The translations under genes and the position numbers were made by a program. Source: Desulfosporosinus sp. I2 (GTDB lineage Bacteria > Bacillota > Desulfitobacteriia > Desulfitobacteriales > Desulfitobacteriaceae). From it: a stretch of DNA of 64,000 nucleotides. The notes below the pieces were generated by a model that was not told the origin of the DNA, made no database searches, and saw only the letters and a list, made by a program, of their open reading frames with translations. The stretch lies in contig NZ_JYNH01000002.1 in NCBI RefSeq assembly GCF_000960765.1, positions 62,001 through 126,000 on the forward strand, in the 5' to 3' direction. Below are positions 28,967 to 37,453 of this stretch, in pieces (the stretch's first letter is position 1; each line of letters starts with the position of its first letter).

Positions 28967-29530
28967 ATGCATTTTATCGAGTTGATAAAGAAATATATCC
29001 CCTACAATGAGCAAGAAAGAAAGGATAAAGCAGTTATATTACACTGTATTGAGCTATTCGAGGATGTTTTAACTAGGGATAATGAGATTACTCATGTTAC
29101 GAGTTCGGCGTTTGTCGTTAATAGTACCAAAGAAAAAGTGCTCGTGGTTCATCACAATATCTATAATTCATGGTCTTGGACAGGTGGTCATGCGGACGGG
29201 GAAGTTGATTTATTAGCGGTTGCCATTAAAGAATTAAAGGAAGAGACCGGAGTGGAAAATTGTCACTTGGCTACTCCAGGAATATTCTCTTTGGATATAC
29301 TCCCAGTGTTAGGACATATTAAACGAGGAGAATATGTGTCCCCTCATCTACATTTATCTGTTGCTTTTTTGATTGAAGCGGATGAAACTGACGTTTTGAG
29401 TATTAAAGAAGATGAAAATAGTGGGGTCAAATGGATTCCGTTAAAGGAATTAAAGGTCTACAGTAATGAACCTCATATGCACAAGGTGTATGACAAGTTT
29501 ATTTCTAAAATTAAAGAGTATGGGAGTTAG
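28967..29530 (+). CDS. NUDIX hydrolase
   Basis: A protein of about 187 residues. The NUDIX box reads GGHADGEVDLLAVAIKELKEETGV, matching Gx5Ex7REUxEExGU except that Lys replaces the usual Arg. The catalytic glutamates are intact. The start ATG at 28967 follows AAGAAAGAGA; the frame is open further upstream inside the DUF4342 gene and was trimmed. Substrate cannot be told. A strong hairpin terminator follows. Confidence 0.86.
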   Translation: MHFIELIKKYIPYNEQERKDKAVILHCIELFEDVLTRDNEITHVTSSAFVVNSTKEKVLVVHHNIYNSWSWTGGHADGEVDLLAVAIKELKEETGVENCHLATPGIFSLDILPVLGHIKRGEYVSPHLHLSVAFLIEADETDVLSIKEDENSGVKWIPLKELKVYSNEPHMHKVYDKFISKIKEYGS

Positions 29531-29542
29531 GTTCTTCCATAT

Positions 29543-29587
29543 GACAATAAATCCTGCCTTCAGTTTATGAAGGCAGGATTTATTGTT
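29543..29587. terminator. Bidirectional terminator between NUDIX gene and opuCC
   Basis: A 19-bp near-perfect stem (29543-29561 with 29569-29587) around a 7-nt loop. It lies between two converging genes, and AT-rich arm ends on both strands allow it to serve both. Confidence 0.8.
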
Positions 29588-29659
29588 ACAGGTTAGTACT
29601 GCTAATCGTTTGCTCAAAAAGCGGATTAGACTAGACCTGTTTGCCAATTGACGTGGCAT

Positions 29660-30565
29660 TTAAATTAGGCCTTGGGCCTTAAGCCACTCGTTGGCAACAT
29701 CTTTAGCCGCTTTCTTATCCAGATCAACTTTAGCGTTTAGCTGCTGCATTACTGAATCATCCAGCTTGCCTGACAAAGAGTTAAGAGCATCTGCAAGCTC
29801 CGGATGTTTGGTTAAAGTATCATTACGCACAATAGGAGCAGCATAATAGGGTGGAAAGAACTGCTTGTCATCCTTTAGCACTTGCAGATCAAAGGCCACA
29901 ATTCTTCCGTCTGTAGCATAGGCAGGACACACGTCCGCTTTACCGTCTTTGACGGCACTGTACATAAGGCCTGCATCCATTGCCTTAACATCCTTGAATT
30001 GTATGCCATACAATTTTTGAATACCCTTATATCCGTCATCCCGCTCAAGGAATTCCGGCTCAGACGCCATTACTAAATCAGGTGCATGCTTTACCAGATC
30101 ACTGAAGGTTTTAACACCTAACTTTTCTGCCTCGGCTTTTCGCATCGTCAGCGTATAGGTATTATTAAACCCAAAAGGCTTGAGCCAAGTAATGTCTTTC
30201 GTTTCTTTGTACATTTTGCTTACCTTAGCATAAGCTTCATCTGGGTCAGTTATGACCTCTTGTTCAAGTTGTACAGTCAAAGCCGTCCCTGTGTATTCAG
30301 CATAGATGTCAATATCTCCAGCATCTAATGCTTTCGAGGCAACCATTGTTCCTCCGAGCCAGGGTTTAGGTTCGACTTTAAGATCAGTTTTAGCCTCAAC
30401 CACTCCAGCCATTAAGTAGACTAAAATGTCTTGCTCCGTAAAGTTCTTTCCACCAATTTTTATAGTGTCCCCCGCTCCTACTTTATCATTAGCTGAGCAA
30501 CCAACTAAACTAAGAACCAATAGCAATACAACCGCTAAAACCCCATACATCTTTGTCTTTTTCAT
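29660..30565 (-). CDS. opuCC: Osmoprotectant ABC transporter substrate-binding lipoprotein
   Basis: A 301-residue lipoprotein: signal MKKTKMYGVLAVVLLLVLSL and lipobox LVGC near residue 23. The mature part carries IKIGGKNFTEQDILVYLMAGVVEAKT and DIDIYAEYTGTALTV, typical of the OpuAC/ProX type II glycine betaine/choline/carnitine-binding fold. AGGAGG precedes the ATG. It is the last gene of a three-gene minus-strand operon; ligand choice among quaternary amines cannot be read from the sequence. Confidence 0.9.
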   Translation of the reverse strand: MKKTKMYGVLAVVLLLVLSLVGCSANDKVGAGDTIKIGGKNFTEQDILVYLMAGVVEAKTDLKVEPKPWLGGTMVASKALDAGDIDIYAEYTGTALTVQLEQEVITDPDEAYAKVSKMYKETKDITWLKPFGFNNTYTLTMRKAEAEKLGVKTFSDLVKHAPDLVMASEPEFLERDDGYKGIQKLYGIQFKDVKAMDAGLMYSAVKDGKADVCPAYATDGRIVAFDLQVLKDDKQFFPPYYAAPIVRNDTLTKHPELADALNSLSGKLDDSVMQQLNAKVDLDKKAAKDVANEWLKAQGLI

Positions 30566-30628
30566 AAATTTCCTCCTTAAGTTATTGATTCCTCTAAAGC
30601 GATTTAGAGTTCTGCTTTAATTTACTAC

Positions 30629-31264
30629 TTAGCCCTTGCTGCCTCTAGGCGTTACCTTTACTTCAATCCATTTGAACAAATAATCAAACATTAAGGCTAA
30701 CAGTGCAGCCGGGAGTGCCCCTGCTAGAATCAGCTCATTGCTTGACATTGAAACCCCTCTGAATATCAGATCTCCCAACCCGCCGGCTCCAATCAAGGCA
30801 GCAAGAGTCGCAACACCTACAATAAGAACGGTAGATGTCCTGATCCCAGCGATAATAACAGAGAGAGAAAGAGGTATTTCTACCATAATTAATACCTGGC
30901 TTGAAGTCATACCCATACCGACTCCTGCTTCAATAGCAGCTTGGTTTACCCCCACTATACCCGTATAAGTATTACGAATAATGGGCAATAATCCATAAAT
31001 AGTTAAGGCCACAATAGCAGGGAAAAATCCTATGCCTATTAGGGGGATCATTAAACCAAGCAGGGCAAGGCTTGGAATTGTTTGTGCTACGGCCGTCACG
31101 CCAATGATCGTTTCGGCTAATTTGCGATAACGGGTTAGTATGATTCCTAATGGAACAGCAATAATAATCGCGAAAAAGAGGGCAACAAATGTTAACTCAA
31201 TATGCTCAACAAAAGCTGTAGCGATAGCCGGCCAACGCTCCTGGAGAATTGACAAAAATTCCAT
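30629..31264 (-). CDS. opuCB: Osmoprotectant ABC transporter permease
   Basis: A 211-residue permease with about five to six membrane helices. The coupling-helix segment EAGVGMGMTSSQVLIMVEIPLSLSVIIAGIRTS and the GAGGLGDLIFRG end are typical of OpuCB/OpuCD. The start at 31264 (MEFLSILQERW) follows AAGGAAGGAG; the longer frame to 31321 overlaps opuCA. Only one permease gene is present, so the transporter would use a homodimer, unlike the four-gene OpuC of Bacillus. Confidence 0.9.
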   Translation of the reverse strand: MEFLSILQERWPAIATAFVEHIELTFVALFFAIIIAVPLGIILTRYRKLAETIIGVTAVAQTIPSLALLGLMIPLIGIGFFPAIVALTIYGLLPIIRNTYTGIVGVNQAAIEAGVGMGMTSSQVLIMVEIPLSLSVIIAGIRTSTVLIVGVATLAALIGAGGLGDLIFRGVSMSSNELILAGALPAALLALMFDYLFKWIEVKVTPRGSKG

Positions 31265-31277
31265 AGCTCCTTCCTTT

Positions 31278-32408
31278 CTAGGAATCCATTGTTCCATTTC
31301 CGTATTTATCTGCCATGACATCGACTAAACTCGCTCTGGTAATAACACCTACCAGCTCTCCTTCAGCACTGAGCACAGGCAGGTTGGAGACATTGTTTTC
31401 ACTGATGATATCTATGGCCTCGCTTAAGGGCCGGTTTCTCTGAATTGTAGCAAAATCCGTTACCATAATATCCTTGAGGGTTAACTTTTCGTCACGGTAA
31501 TGTTGCTGGATATCCCATGCTTTGACAATACCCAGATATTTATTTGACGGTCCAGTTATGAGTAAGCTATCAACTTTTTGTTTTTGCATAAGCTTGATAG
31601 CCTCTGCCAAACCGCGGCTAGGACCGGCTGTAACGGGTTTAATCATTACCTCTTCAACATCAGGTAGGATTCCGGCGGCATTGAGTCTGTCTTCTCCTAT
31701 AAAGGAGCGTACAAAATCATTGGCCGGGTGGCGTAGGATGTGGTCAGGGCTGTCTAGTTGGACTATCTTGCCGTCTTGCATAATGCAAATACGATCCGCA
31801 ATTTTAAGGGCTTCATCCATATCGTGAGTGACGAAGACGATAGTTTTCTTAATTTCCTGTTGCAGTCGAATCAGCTCATCCTGTAGTTGTTCGCGGCTGA
31901 TTGGATCTAAGGCACTAAAGGGCTCATCCATTAATATAATTGGCGGTTCAGCGGCTAGAGCTCGAATCACTCCTACCCTTTGTTGTTGACCACCGCTTAG
32001 TTCTGCGGGATAACGATCGCGATATACATTCGGATCTAAGCCGACCATAGATAAAAGATCATCTACTCTCTGTTGGTAGCTTGAAGGATTTACTTTTTTG
32101 AGTTTCGGTACTAAGGCTACATTTTCACCAATTGTCATATGGGGTAAGAGTCCAATATGCTGGATGACATACCCAATATTACGCCGTAACTCAACGGGAT
32201 TTTCCTTACTGATATCCTTATTCCCTATCCAGATTATACCTTGTGAAGGTTCGTTTAATCGGTTAATCATTTTCATTGTGGTCGTTTTACCACAGCCACT
32301 GGGACCGATCAACACAAACAGTTCCCCTTCATCAATGTGAAAAGATAGGTTATCCAAGGCTTGAAATCCGTCCGAGAATACTTTGGATACTTTATCAAAC
32401 CGTATCAT
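31278..32408 (-). CDS. opuCA: Osmoprotectant ABC transporter ATPase with tandem CBS domains
   Basis: A 376-residue ABC ATPase: Walker A GPSGCGKTTT, signature LSGGQQQRVG, Walker B IILMDEP, H-loop FVTHDMDEA. Two CBS motifs occupy about residues 255-370 (ITGPSNKYLGIVKAWDIQ and NVSNLPVLSAEGELVGVITRASLVDVM); in OpuA/OpuC they sense ionic strength or c-di-AMP. The start at 32408 follows AAAGGAGG. It is the first gene of the operon. Confidence 0.92.
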   Translation of the reverse strand: MIRFDKVSKVFSDGFQALDNLSFHIDEGELFVLIGPSGCGKTTTMKMINRLNEPSQGIIWIGNKDISKENPVELRRNIGYVIQHIGLLPHMTIGENVALVPKLKKVNPSSYQQRVDDLLSMVGLDPNVYRDRYPAELSGGQQQRVGVIRALAAEPPIILMDEPFSALDPISREQLQDELIRLQQEIKKTIVFVTHDMDEALKIADRICIMQDGKIVQLDSPDHILRHPANDFVRSFIGEDRLNAAGILPDVEEVMIKPVTAGPSRGLAEAIKLMQKQKVDSLLITGPSNKYLGIVKAWDIQQHYRDEKLTLKDIMVTDFATIQRNRPLSEAIDIISENNVSNLPVLSAEGELVGVITRASLVDVMADKYGNGTMDS

Positions 32409-32467
32409 TATTAACACCTCCTTTTGAATCAAAATCACTAACTTTAGATTTATTTATATTACATCTT

Positions 32468-32494
32468 ACAACTCATTTCACTGAGTGAAGTTGT
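32468..32494 (-). promoter_or_regulatory. Dyad symmetry in the opuC leader, possible operator
   Basis: An imperfect 27-bp dyad with arms ACAACT/AGTTGT and TTCACT/AGTGAA lies 60 bp upstream of opuCA. A second weaker dyad (AGATCTCC/GATATCT type) lies near 32547-32568. No known riboswitch class was recognised and no minus-strand promoter could be fixed in 32409-32669. Confidence 0.35.
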
Positions 32495-32669
32495 CTGTGA
32501 TATTTTACCACCTATTATCTTACCGTGCAACCGCAAGGGAGCCAGATCTCCATAAGATATCTGACTTTCCCTAATATAACTCCGGTTATCGTCGTGTATG
32601 CTCAAAATTACAAAAAGTCACTTCACATTTTGTTTTCTTTATATATTACAGTTGGGTAAAGAGGTAAAT

Positions 32670-32698
32670 TTGACACAATTTCTTCTTCAGCATATAAT
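32670..32698 (+). promoter_or_regulatory. Sigma-A promoter of the glyQS T-box transcript
   Basis: TTGACA (32670-32675), a 17-bp spacer and TATAAT (32693-32698), just before the T-box leader: a consensus promoter. Confidence 0.92.
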
Positions 32699-32716
32699 AA
32701 TTTAAATTGATACCTT

Positions 32717-32916
32717 AATATGCGATGATGAGAAAGAAGTTCACGAATCCTCTCTTAAGCGAGTTCGGGTGGGTGGAAGCCGAATGAGAAAAGTGGATGG
32801 GGCAACTCTGAGCACATAACAACGAAGGGGACCCTGAGGGGTCAAACAGGGTGGAACCGCGGGAACAAGCTCTCGTCCCTGTAGCTTTAAAATGCTACGG
32901 GGGTGAGGGCTTTTTT
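32717..32916 (+). promoter_or_regulatory. Glycine T-box riboswitch with terminator
   Basis: The T-box core TGGAACCGCGGG is at 32852-32863. It is followed by a terminator: arms 32869-32885 and 32894-32910, then six T. Upstream, GGC at 32801-32803 precedes AACTCTGAGC, the usual context of the specifier codon, so it should read tRNA-Gly(GCC). Uncharged tRNA-Gly would pair with the core and stop termination, raising glyQS expression. The start of stem I is approximate. Confidence 0.92.
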
Positions 32917-33162
32917 ATTCGTTTTTGTCCAAGGGCCATATATAAGATAGCTTTCTACAAGGTCATTCTCGCCATCCTTGGTATTAGTCATCGCGATGCC
33001 TTGTCATCCATGGCCAGCGATTTAAATTCGAACGTCCTTGTTCGGGTCATGGTCAGCACATAAGCTTAGCCAATCCCAACTCGAAAGCTAATTGGAGGGT
33101 AAGCGAGTTACAAGTAAGTAAAAAGTAGTTGACTGAGTATGAAATCGGCTGATGCAAGTTTC
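32917..33162. other. Untranslated spacer between T-box and tandem repeat
   Basis: No gene is recognised. A 15-bp TCTCGCCATCCTTGG at about 32966-32980 is the same string found in R1 copies A and D (inverted in C), possibly a stray fragment. The spacer lies inside the glyQS transcript. Confidence 0.4.
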
Positions 33163-33312
33163 AAATCGAAAGAGTACAAATCGAAAGAGTACAAATCGAA
33201 AGAGTACAAATCGAAAGAGTACAAATCGAAAGAGTACAAATCGAAAGAGTACAAATCGAAAGAGTACAAATCGAAAGAGTACAAATCGAAAGAGTGCAAG
33301 TCAAAAGAATGC
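33163..33312. repeat. 15-bp tandem repeat, ten units
   Basis: Eight identical units AAATCGAAAGAGTAC run from 33163 to 33282. Two diverged units (33283-33312) grade into an R3 hairpin, whose first bases AAGTCAAGAACC look like an eleventh unit. Being a multiple of 3, the array leaves open frames on both strands (KSKEY repeats and their antisense); these are not considered genes. It lies in the glyQS leader, 62 bp before the start codon. Confidence 0.97.
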
Positions 33313-33338
33313 AAGTCAAGAACCGTCCCCAACTTGCA
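33310..33338 (+). repeat. R3 hairpin repeat, copy 3
   Basis: TGCAAGT (33310-33316) and ACTTGCA (33332-33338) flank the core CAAGAACCGTCCCCA. It is in the same orientation and nearly identical to the copy before dgt at 47465. Confidence 0.78.
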
Positions 33339-33374
33339 CACGTAATTAATAATAATTATACGAGGAGGCAGACT

Positions 33375-34265
33375 ATGAAGTTTCAAGACATTATCCTTAC
33401 GCTTAACCAGTTTTGGGGAGAACAAGGCTGTATTATTGCCCAACCCTATGATGTAGAAAAAGGGGCCGGTACCATGAACCCCGCGACCTTTTTACGTGCT
33501 CTCGGACCAGAGCCTTGGAATGTGGCGTATGTTGAGCCGTCACGTAGACCCACGGACGGACGGTATGGAGAAAATCCTAATCGCTTACAGCATTATTTCC
33601 AATACCAAGTTATTCTGAAGCCCTCACCTGACAATGTTCAGGAGCTCTATTTGCAAAGTTTAGAGCGCTTGGGGATTAACCCCAAAGAGCATGATATCCG
33701 TTTTGTAGAAGACAACTGGGAGTCTCCAACTTTAGGTGCTTGGGGGCTAGGCTGGGAGGTCTGGTTGGATGGCATGGAAGTGACACAGTTTACGTATTTT
33801 CAACAGTGCGGGGGGATTGACTGTAAACCAGTTTGCGCTGAGATCACCTATGGTCTGGAACGTCTGACCACCTATATTCAAAACAAAGATAGTGTTTACG
33901 ATATAGAGTGGGTCGGAGATATCACCTACGGTGATATCTATCTGCAAAATGAAATCGATTACTCACATTACAACTTTGAAGTGGCAGATATAGAGGCCTT
34001 ACAGACTTGGTTTGAGATGTACGAGCGTGAGGCGAAGCGGGTCGTGGAAAAAGGACTGGTGCTTCCTGCTTATGATTACGTGTTGAAATGCTCGCATACG
34101 TTCAATCTGCTTGAGGCCCGCGGGGCAATCAGTGTCACGGAACGAACAGGTTATATTGCTCGGGTGAGGGCGCTAGCTCGCCTTTGTGCACAGGCTTATG
34201 TGGAGCAACGAGAGAGACTGGGCTTTCCTTTATTAAAGAACGCTGTTGTGAAAGAGGTGAAGTAA
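33375..34265 (+). CDS. glyQ: Glycine--tRNA ligase alpha subunit
   Basis: A 296-residue subunit of the heterotetrameric class II enzyme. [70 protein letters not shown] is the family start, with class II motif residues. GAGGAGG precedes the ATG at 33375; the open frame upstream to 33294 runs into the tandem repeat. It forms the catalytic unit with GlyS, whose start is 1 bp after this stop. Confidence 0.97.
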   Translation: MKFQDIILTLNQFWGEQGCIIAQPYDVEKGAGTMNPATFLRALGPEPWNVAYVEPSRRPTDGRYGENPNRLQHYFQYQVILKPSPDNVQELYLQSLERLGINPKEHDIRFVEDNWESPTLGAWGLGWEVWLDGMEVTQFTYFQQCGGIDCKPVCAEITYGLERLTTYIQNKDSVYDIEWVGDITYGDIYLQNEIDYSHYNFEVADIEALQTWFEMYEREAKRVVEKGLVLPAYDYVLKCSHTFNLLEARGAISVTERTGYIARVRALARLCAQAYVEQRERLGFPLLKNAVVKEVK

Positions 34266-34266
34266 G

Positions 34267-36342
34267 ATGGTGAACGATTTTTTGCTGGAACTTGGAATGG
34301 AAGAAATCCCCGCTAAATTCTCCCCAGGGGCAATGACCCAGTTGGAAGAACAGGCACGCAAACGTTTTAACGAGCTCCGCTTAACATTTACTGAAATTAA
34401 CATCTTTGCAACCCCACGCCGTCTCGCACTTTTAGTGACAGGTCTGGAGGAGAAACAAAAGGATTTGTCTATAGAAGTTAAAGGGCCGGCTTTAAAAGCG
34501 GCTTATGATGCGAGTGGCGTACCAACGAAGGCAGCCCAAGGGTTTGCCAGAGGGCAGGGAGTCATAGTAGAAGATCTCTTTGTACAAGAAGTCAATGGGG
34601 TGCCTTATGTTTTTGCTCGTAAATCGGAAATTGGGGTGGAGACCCGGACGCTTCTCCCTCAGTTAGCCATTGGCCTTATTAATGCTCTCCATTTTCCAAA
34701 ACCGATGCGCTGGGGGACCCTTGATTTTCGTTTCGCTCGGCCAATTCGCTGGATTGTAGCGCTTTATGGGACAGAGCTTGTTTCCTTTGAGTTTGTTGGA
34801 CTTGAGTCTGGACGCATTTCGCGTGGACATCGCACTTTGGTGACTGGCGGTGTCTTGATTGGTGAACCCTCCGATTATCGTGAAGCTCTGCGTCAGGCGT
34901 ATGTTATTGCAGATCCAAAAGCACGTAAAGCTAATATCCTAACCCAAATCAAGGTCCTTGCCGAGAAGGTGGGTGGCGAGGTGCCTGAAGATGAAGAACT
35001 CTTGGATGAAGTCATCCACCTTGTCGAGTACCCGACCGCTTTATTAGGTGAAGTGGCGGCTGAATATATGCATTTACCTGAGGCTGTGATCACAACACCT
35101 ATGCGGGAGCATCAACGGTATTTCCCGGTCAGAACTAAAGCGGGAGAACTTTTACCTTATTTCATTACGGTGCGCAACGGCAATGATTTTGCCTTAGATA
35201 CGGTTAAAGCGGGAAATGAAAAAGTGCTAAAGGCTCGTTTAGAAGATGCCGCTTTCTACTATAGAGAAGATCAAAAAGTTCTCCTTGCAGAGCTGGTTTC
35301 AAAGTTGGGAAAAATTGTTTATCACGAAAAACTAGGGACGGTCGAACAACGGGTCAATCGTTTACGTGGCCTGTCTCAGTTTATGGCAGAAGAGCTGGGG
35401 TTCGAAGTTAGCAAGCAAGAAGTCATTGACAGGACGGCTTTTTTAGCGAAAGCGGATTTGGTCACTCTAATGGTCAGCGATTTTCCAGAACTGCAGGGAA
35501 TTATGGGGGCAGATTATGCAAAGGCTAGTGGAGAGAACCCAGAGGTCTGTCAAGGGATACTTGAGCATTATCAGCCTCGTTTTACAGGTGACGGGTTGCC
35601 TGCCTCGGATTCAGGTCGAGTGGTTAGTATTACCGACAAATTGGATGCGATTGTTGGAGCGTTTAGTATTGGCATTCAGCCTACCGGGTCCCAAGACCCT
35701 TATGCACTGAGACGGCAAGCGCAGGGCATTATCGCTATCCTTTTAGATTCAGGATGGGATCTCTCCCTAACTCAGCTTTTAAGGAAGTCTTATAGCCTTC
35801 TCGAAGAGCAAGGGGTAGAGTTGTTGCCTATAGCGGATATTGAGCCTTTATTACTGGACTTCTTCCAACAGAGGGTGCGTTTTGTGCTACTGGAAAAAGG
35901 GCTCCGTTATGATACTGTCGACGCGGCATTGGCGTCAGGGAGTGATGACGTGAATCGTGCTGTGAAAAGAGCTCAGCTACTTTCCGTCAAACGGGAAGAA
36001 GAAGCATTTATACTCTATGCCCAAACCTATACGCGTTGCTTTAATCTGACTAAAAAAGAATCCGCTCTGACGTTAGATTCATCGATACTGGTAGATGAGA
36101 CTGAAATTGCGTTGGCAAAAGGGATAGTCGAGCGTAGAGAGCGGTTTGATCAGAGCATAGCGCAGGGTGATTATGAGGAGGCTTATGACTTAGCATGGGA
36201 ACTCGTCCCGCAAATCGAAGCCCTTTTCCTAGCGGTCATGATTATGGTGGAAGATGAGACTTTAAAAAGGGCTCGCTTGGCATTGCTAAGTCAGTGTGTG
36301 GAAATCTTGGGTTGTTTGGGAGATTTAAGTGTTTTAGCATAA
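34267..36342 (+). CDS. glyS: Glycine--tRNA ligase beta subunit
   Basis: A 691-residue subunit carrying tRNA-binding functions. The start DFLLELGMEEIPAKFSPGAM, the middle RWGTLDFRFARPIRWIVALYG and TTPMREHQRYFPV, and the HD-like and C-terminal anticodon-binding region (DPYALRRQAQGI, then DALASGSDDVNRAVKRA-like sequence) match full-length GlyS. It is cotranscribed with glyQ under T-box control. Confidence 0.97.
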   Translation: MVNDFLLELGMEEIPAKFSPGAMTQLEEQARKRFNELRLTFTEINIFATPRRLALLVTGLEEKQKDLSIEVKGPALKAAYDASGVPTKAAQGFARGQGVIVEDLFVQEVNGVPYVFARKSEIGVETRTLLPQLAIGLINALHFPKPMRWGTLDFRFARPIRWIVALYGTELVSFEFVGLESGRISRGHRTLVTGGVLIGEPSDYREALRQAYVIADPKARKANILTQIKVLAEKVGGEVPEDEELLDEVIHLVEYPTALLGEVAAEYMHLPEAVITTPMREHQRYFPVRTKAGELLPYFITVRNGNDFALDTVKAGNEKVLKARLEDAAFYYREDQKVLLAELVSKLGKIVYHEKLGTVEQRVNRLRGLSQFMAEELGFEVSKQEVIDRTAFLAKADLVTLMVSDFPELQGIMGADYAKASGENPEVCQGILEHYQPRFTGDGLPASDSGRVVSITDKLDAIVGAFSIGIQPTGSQDPYALRRQAQGIIAILLDSGWDLSLTQLLRKSYSLLEEQGVELLPIADIEPLLLDFFQQRVRFVLLEKGLRYDTVDAALASGSDDVNRAVKRAQLLSVKREEEAFILYAQTYTRCFNLTKKESALTLDSSILVDETEIALAKGIVERRERFDQSIAQGDYEEAYDLAWELVPQIEALFLAVMIMVEDETLKRARLALLSQCVEILGCLGDLSVLA

Positions 36343-36401
36343 GTGAAAGCGACTTGTTAAAGCGGAAATCTTATGAGTGGATCAGGAACATGAAATATAG
36401 A

Positions 36402-36459
36402 GGGCTGTAACTTACATGTGTTCAAACTTTGTTCGCATGTAAGTTACAGCCCTTTTTTC
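36402..36459 (+). terminator. Rho-independent terminator of glyQS
   Basis: Perfect 17-bp arms (36402-36418 and 36436-36452) are followed by six T. Confidence 0.92.
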
Positions 36460-36521
36460 GGTTAGTCAGACCCCCTTGCAGCTTTGCACCATGCCGTATC
36501 TTTGACGTTAAGTTATTATTA

Positions 36522-36563
36522 ATAGTGAGCATATAAAAAATATAGGTTTTATATGCTCACTAT
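36522..36563. promoter_or_regulatory. Perfect 17-bp inverted repeat upstream of the CcpN-like repressor gene, candidate operator
   Basis: Arms ATAGTGAGCATATAAAA (36522-36538) and its exact reverse complement (36547-36563) enclose eight bases. It has no T-tract, and a terminator has already ended glyQS at 36459. It lies directly upstream of two possible -10 boxes TATAAT (36579-36584 and 36589-36594) that lack a good -35. An operator for the following repressor or its activator is the likeliest reading. Confidence 0.55.
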
Positions 36564-36661
36564 CTAGTCAAAAAATAATATAATATGATATAATCAAGCG
36601 CGTAAGGCTTCATTAGTATGTCACATTACGGTTTGATAGAAACATTAAGGGGTGAAATGGG

Positions 36662-37300
36662 TTGGAATGGACGGAACGTCAACAGCGAATTGTAGAGATC
36701 GTGAAAGCCTCAGGCCCCATCACTGGTGAAAAGATTGCGGCAATGCTGGATTTGACGCGAGCCACTCTCCGCCCGGATTTAACCATTTTGACGATGTCCG
36801 GTGTCTTAGTGGCCAGACCGCGCGTTGGGTATTCCTATCGAGAAGATCTCGCGCCTTCCCCAATTATGGAGAGAATGTTACAGCTACGGGTCTGCTCGTT
36901 TAAATCTATGCCTGTTACGGTTCTGGAAAATGCCAGTATCTATGAAGCGACGGTTGCAATGTTTACGCAAAACGTCGGAAGTTTAACCGTAGTTGGGCCA
37001 GACAGGATCCTTTTAGGAATGATCTCTCGGAAAGATATAATGAAAGCTTCTTTGGGGAAAATTGACCTTCAACAAGTGCCTGTCGGTGTGATTATGACGC
37101 GTATGCCAAACATTTATATGACGACCTCGGATGAACCAGTCTTAAGTGCTGCTAAGAAATTGGTACAACATCAAGTTGACAGTTTGCCAGTGGTGGAAGG
37201 GTATGTGGACGAGAAGGGTAATGAATGCTATGAAGTCGTCGGCCGGTTTACCAAAACAAATGTCACTAAGCTCTTTGTAGAAATTGCGGAAATCCGATAA
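36662..37300 (+). CDS. CcpN-like transcription repressor with HTH and two CBS domains
   Basis: A 212-residue regulator. The N-terminal helix-turn-helix (WTERQQRIVEIVKASGPITGEKIAAMLDLTRATLRPDLTILTMSGVLVARPRVGYSY) is DeoR/HrcA-like. CBS motifs follow at about 80-135 and 145-205. This layout is that of CcpN/YqzB, which in Bacillus represses gluconeogenic genes and senses ATP/ADP. It starts at TTG 36662 behind AGGGGTGA. In many Firmicutes it lies beside ppsR and ppdK, as here, so control of pyruvate-PEP flux is a reasonable inference. Confidence 0.88.
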   Translation: MEWTERQQRIVEIVKASGPITGEKIAAMLDLTRATLRPDLTILTMSGVLVARPRVGYSYREDLAPSPIMERMLQLRVCSFKSMPVTVLENASIYEATVAMFTQNVGSLTVVGPDRILLGMISRKDIMKASLGKIDLQQVPVGVIMTRMPNIYMTTSDEPVLSAAKKLVQHQVDSLPVVEGYVDEKGNECYEVVGRFTKTNVTKLFVEIAEIR

Positions 37301-37453
37301 GAATTCTGAAAGCGGAAGCCAGAGGCCAAAAAAGGAAACCTGGTACATAGAGTCCAAAAGTAAGGATGCTGAGGTTAGAACTTTAGGCCCACCGAGCACT
37401 CCACTTGTGTAGAAGTGGGGGCTCACGACTGAACGAAATTCGGAGGTGTGTAT

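Noticed and set aside
32409-32669. Riboswitch in front of opuCA
   Set aside because: Dyads are present but do not fit any riboswitch consensus I know; kept only as a low-confidence operator.
33163-33312. CRISPR array
   Set aside because: Units are contiguous 15-mers with no spacers; no cas genes.
33108-33443. Open frames with KSKEY repeats (plus strand) and SFDLY repeats (minus strand)
   Set aside because: They are products of a 15-bp tandem repeat whose unit is a multiple of three; no ribosome-binding site or family features.
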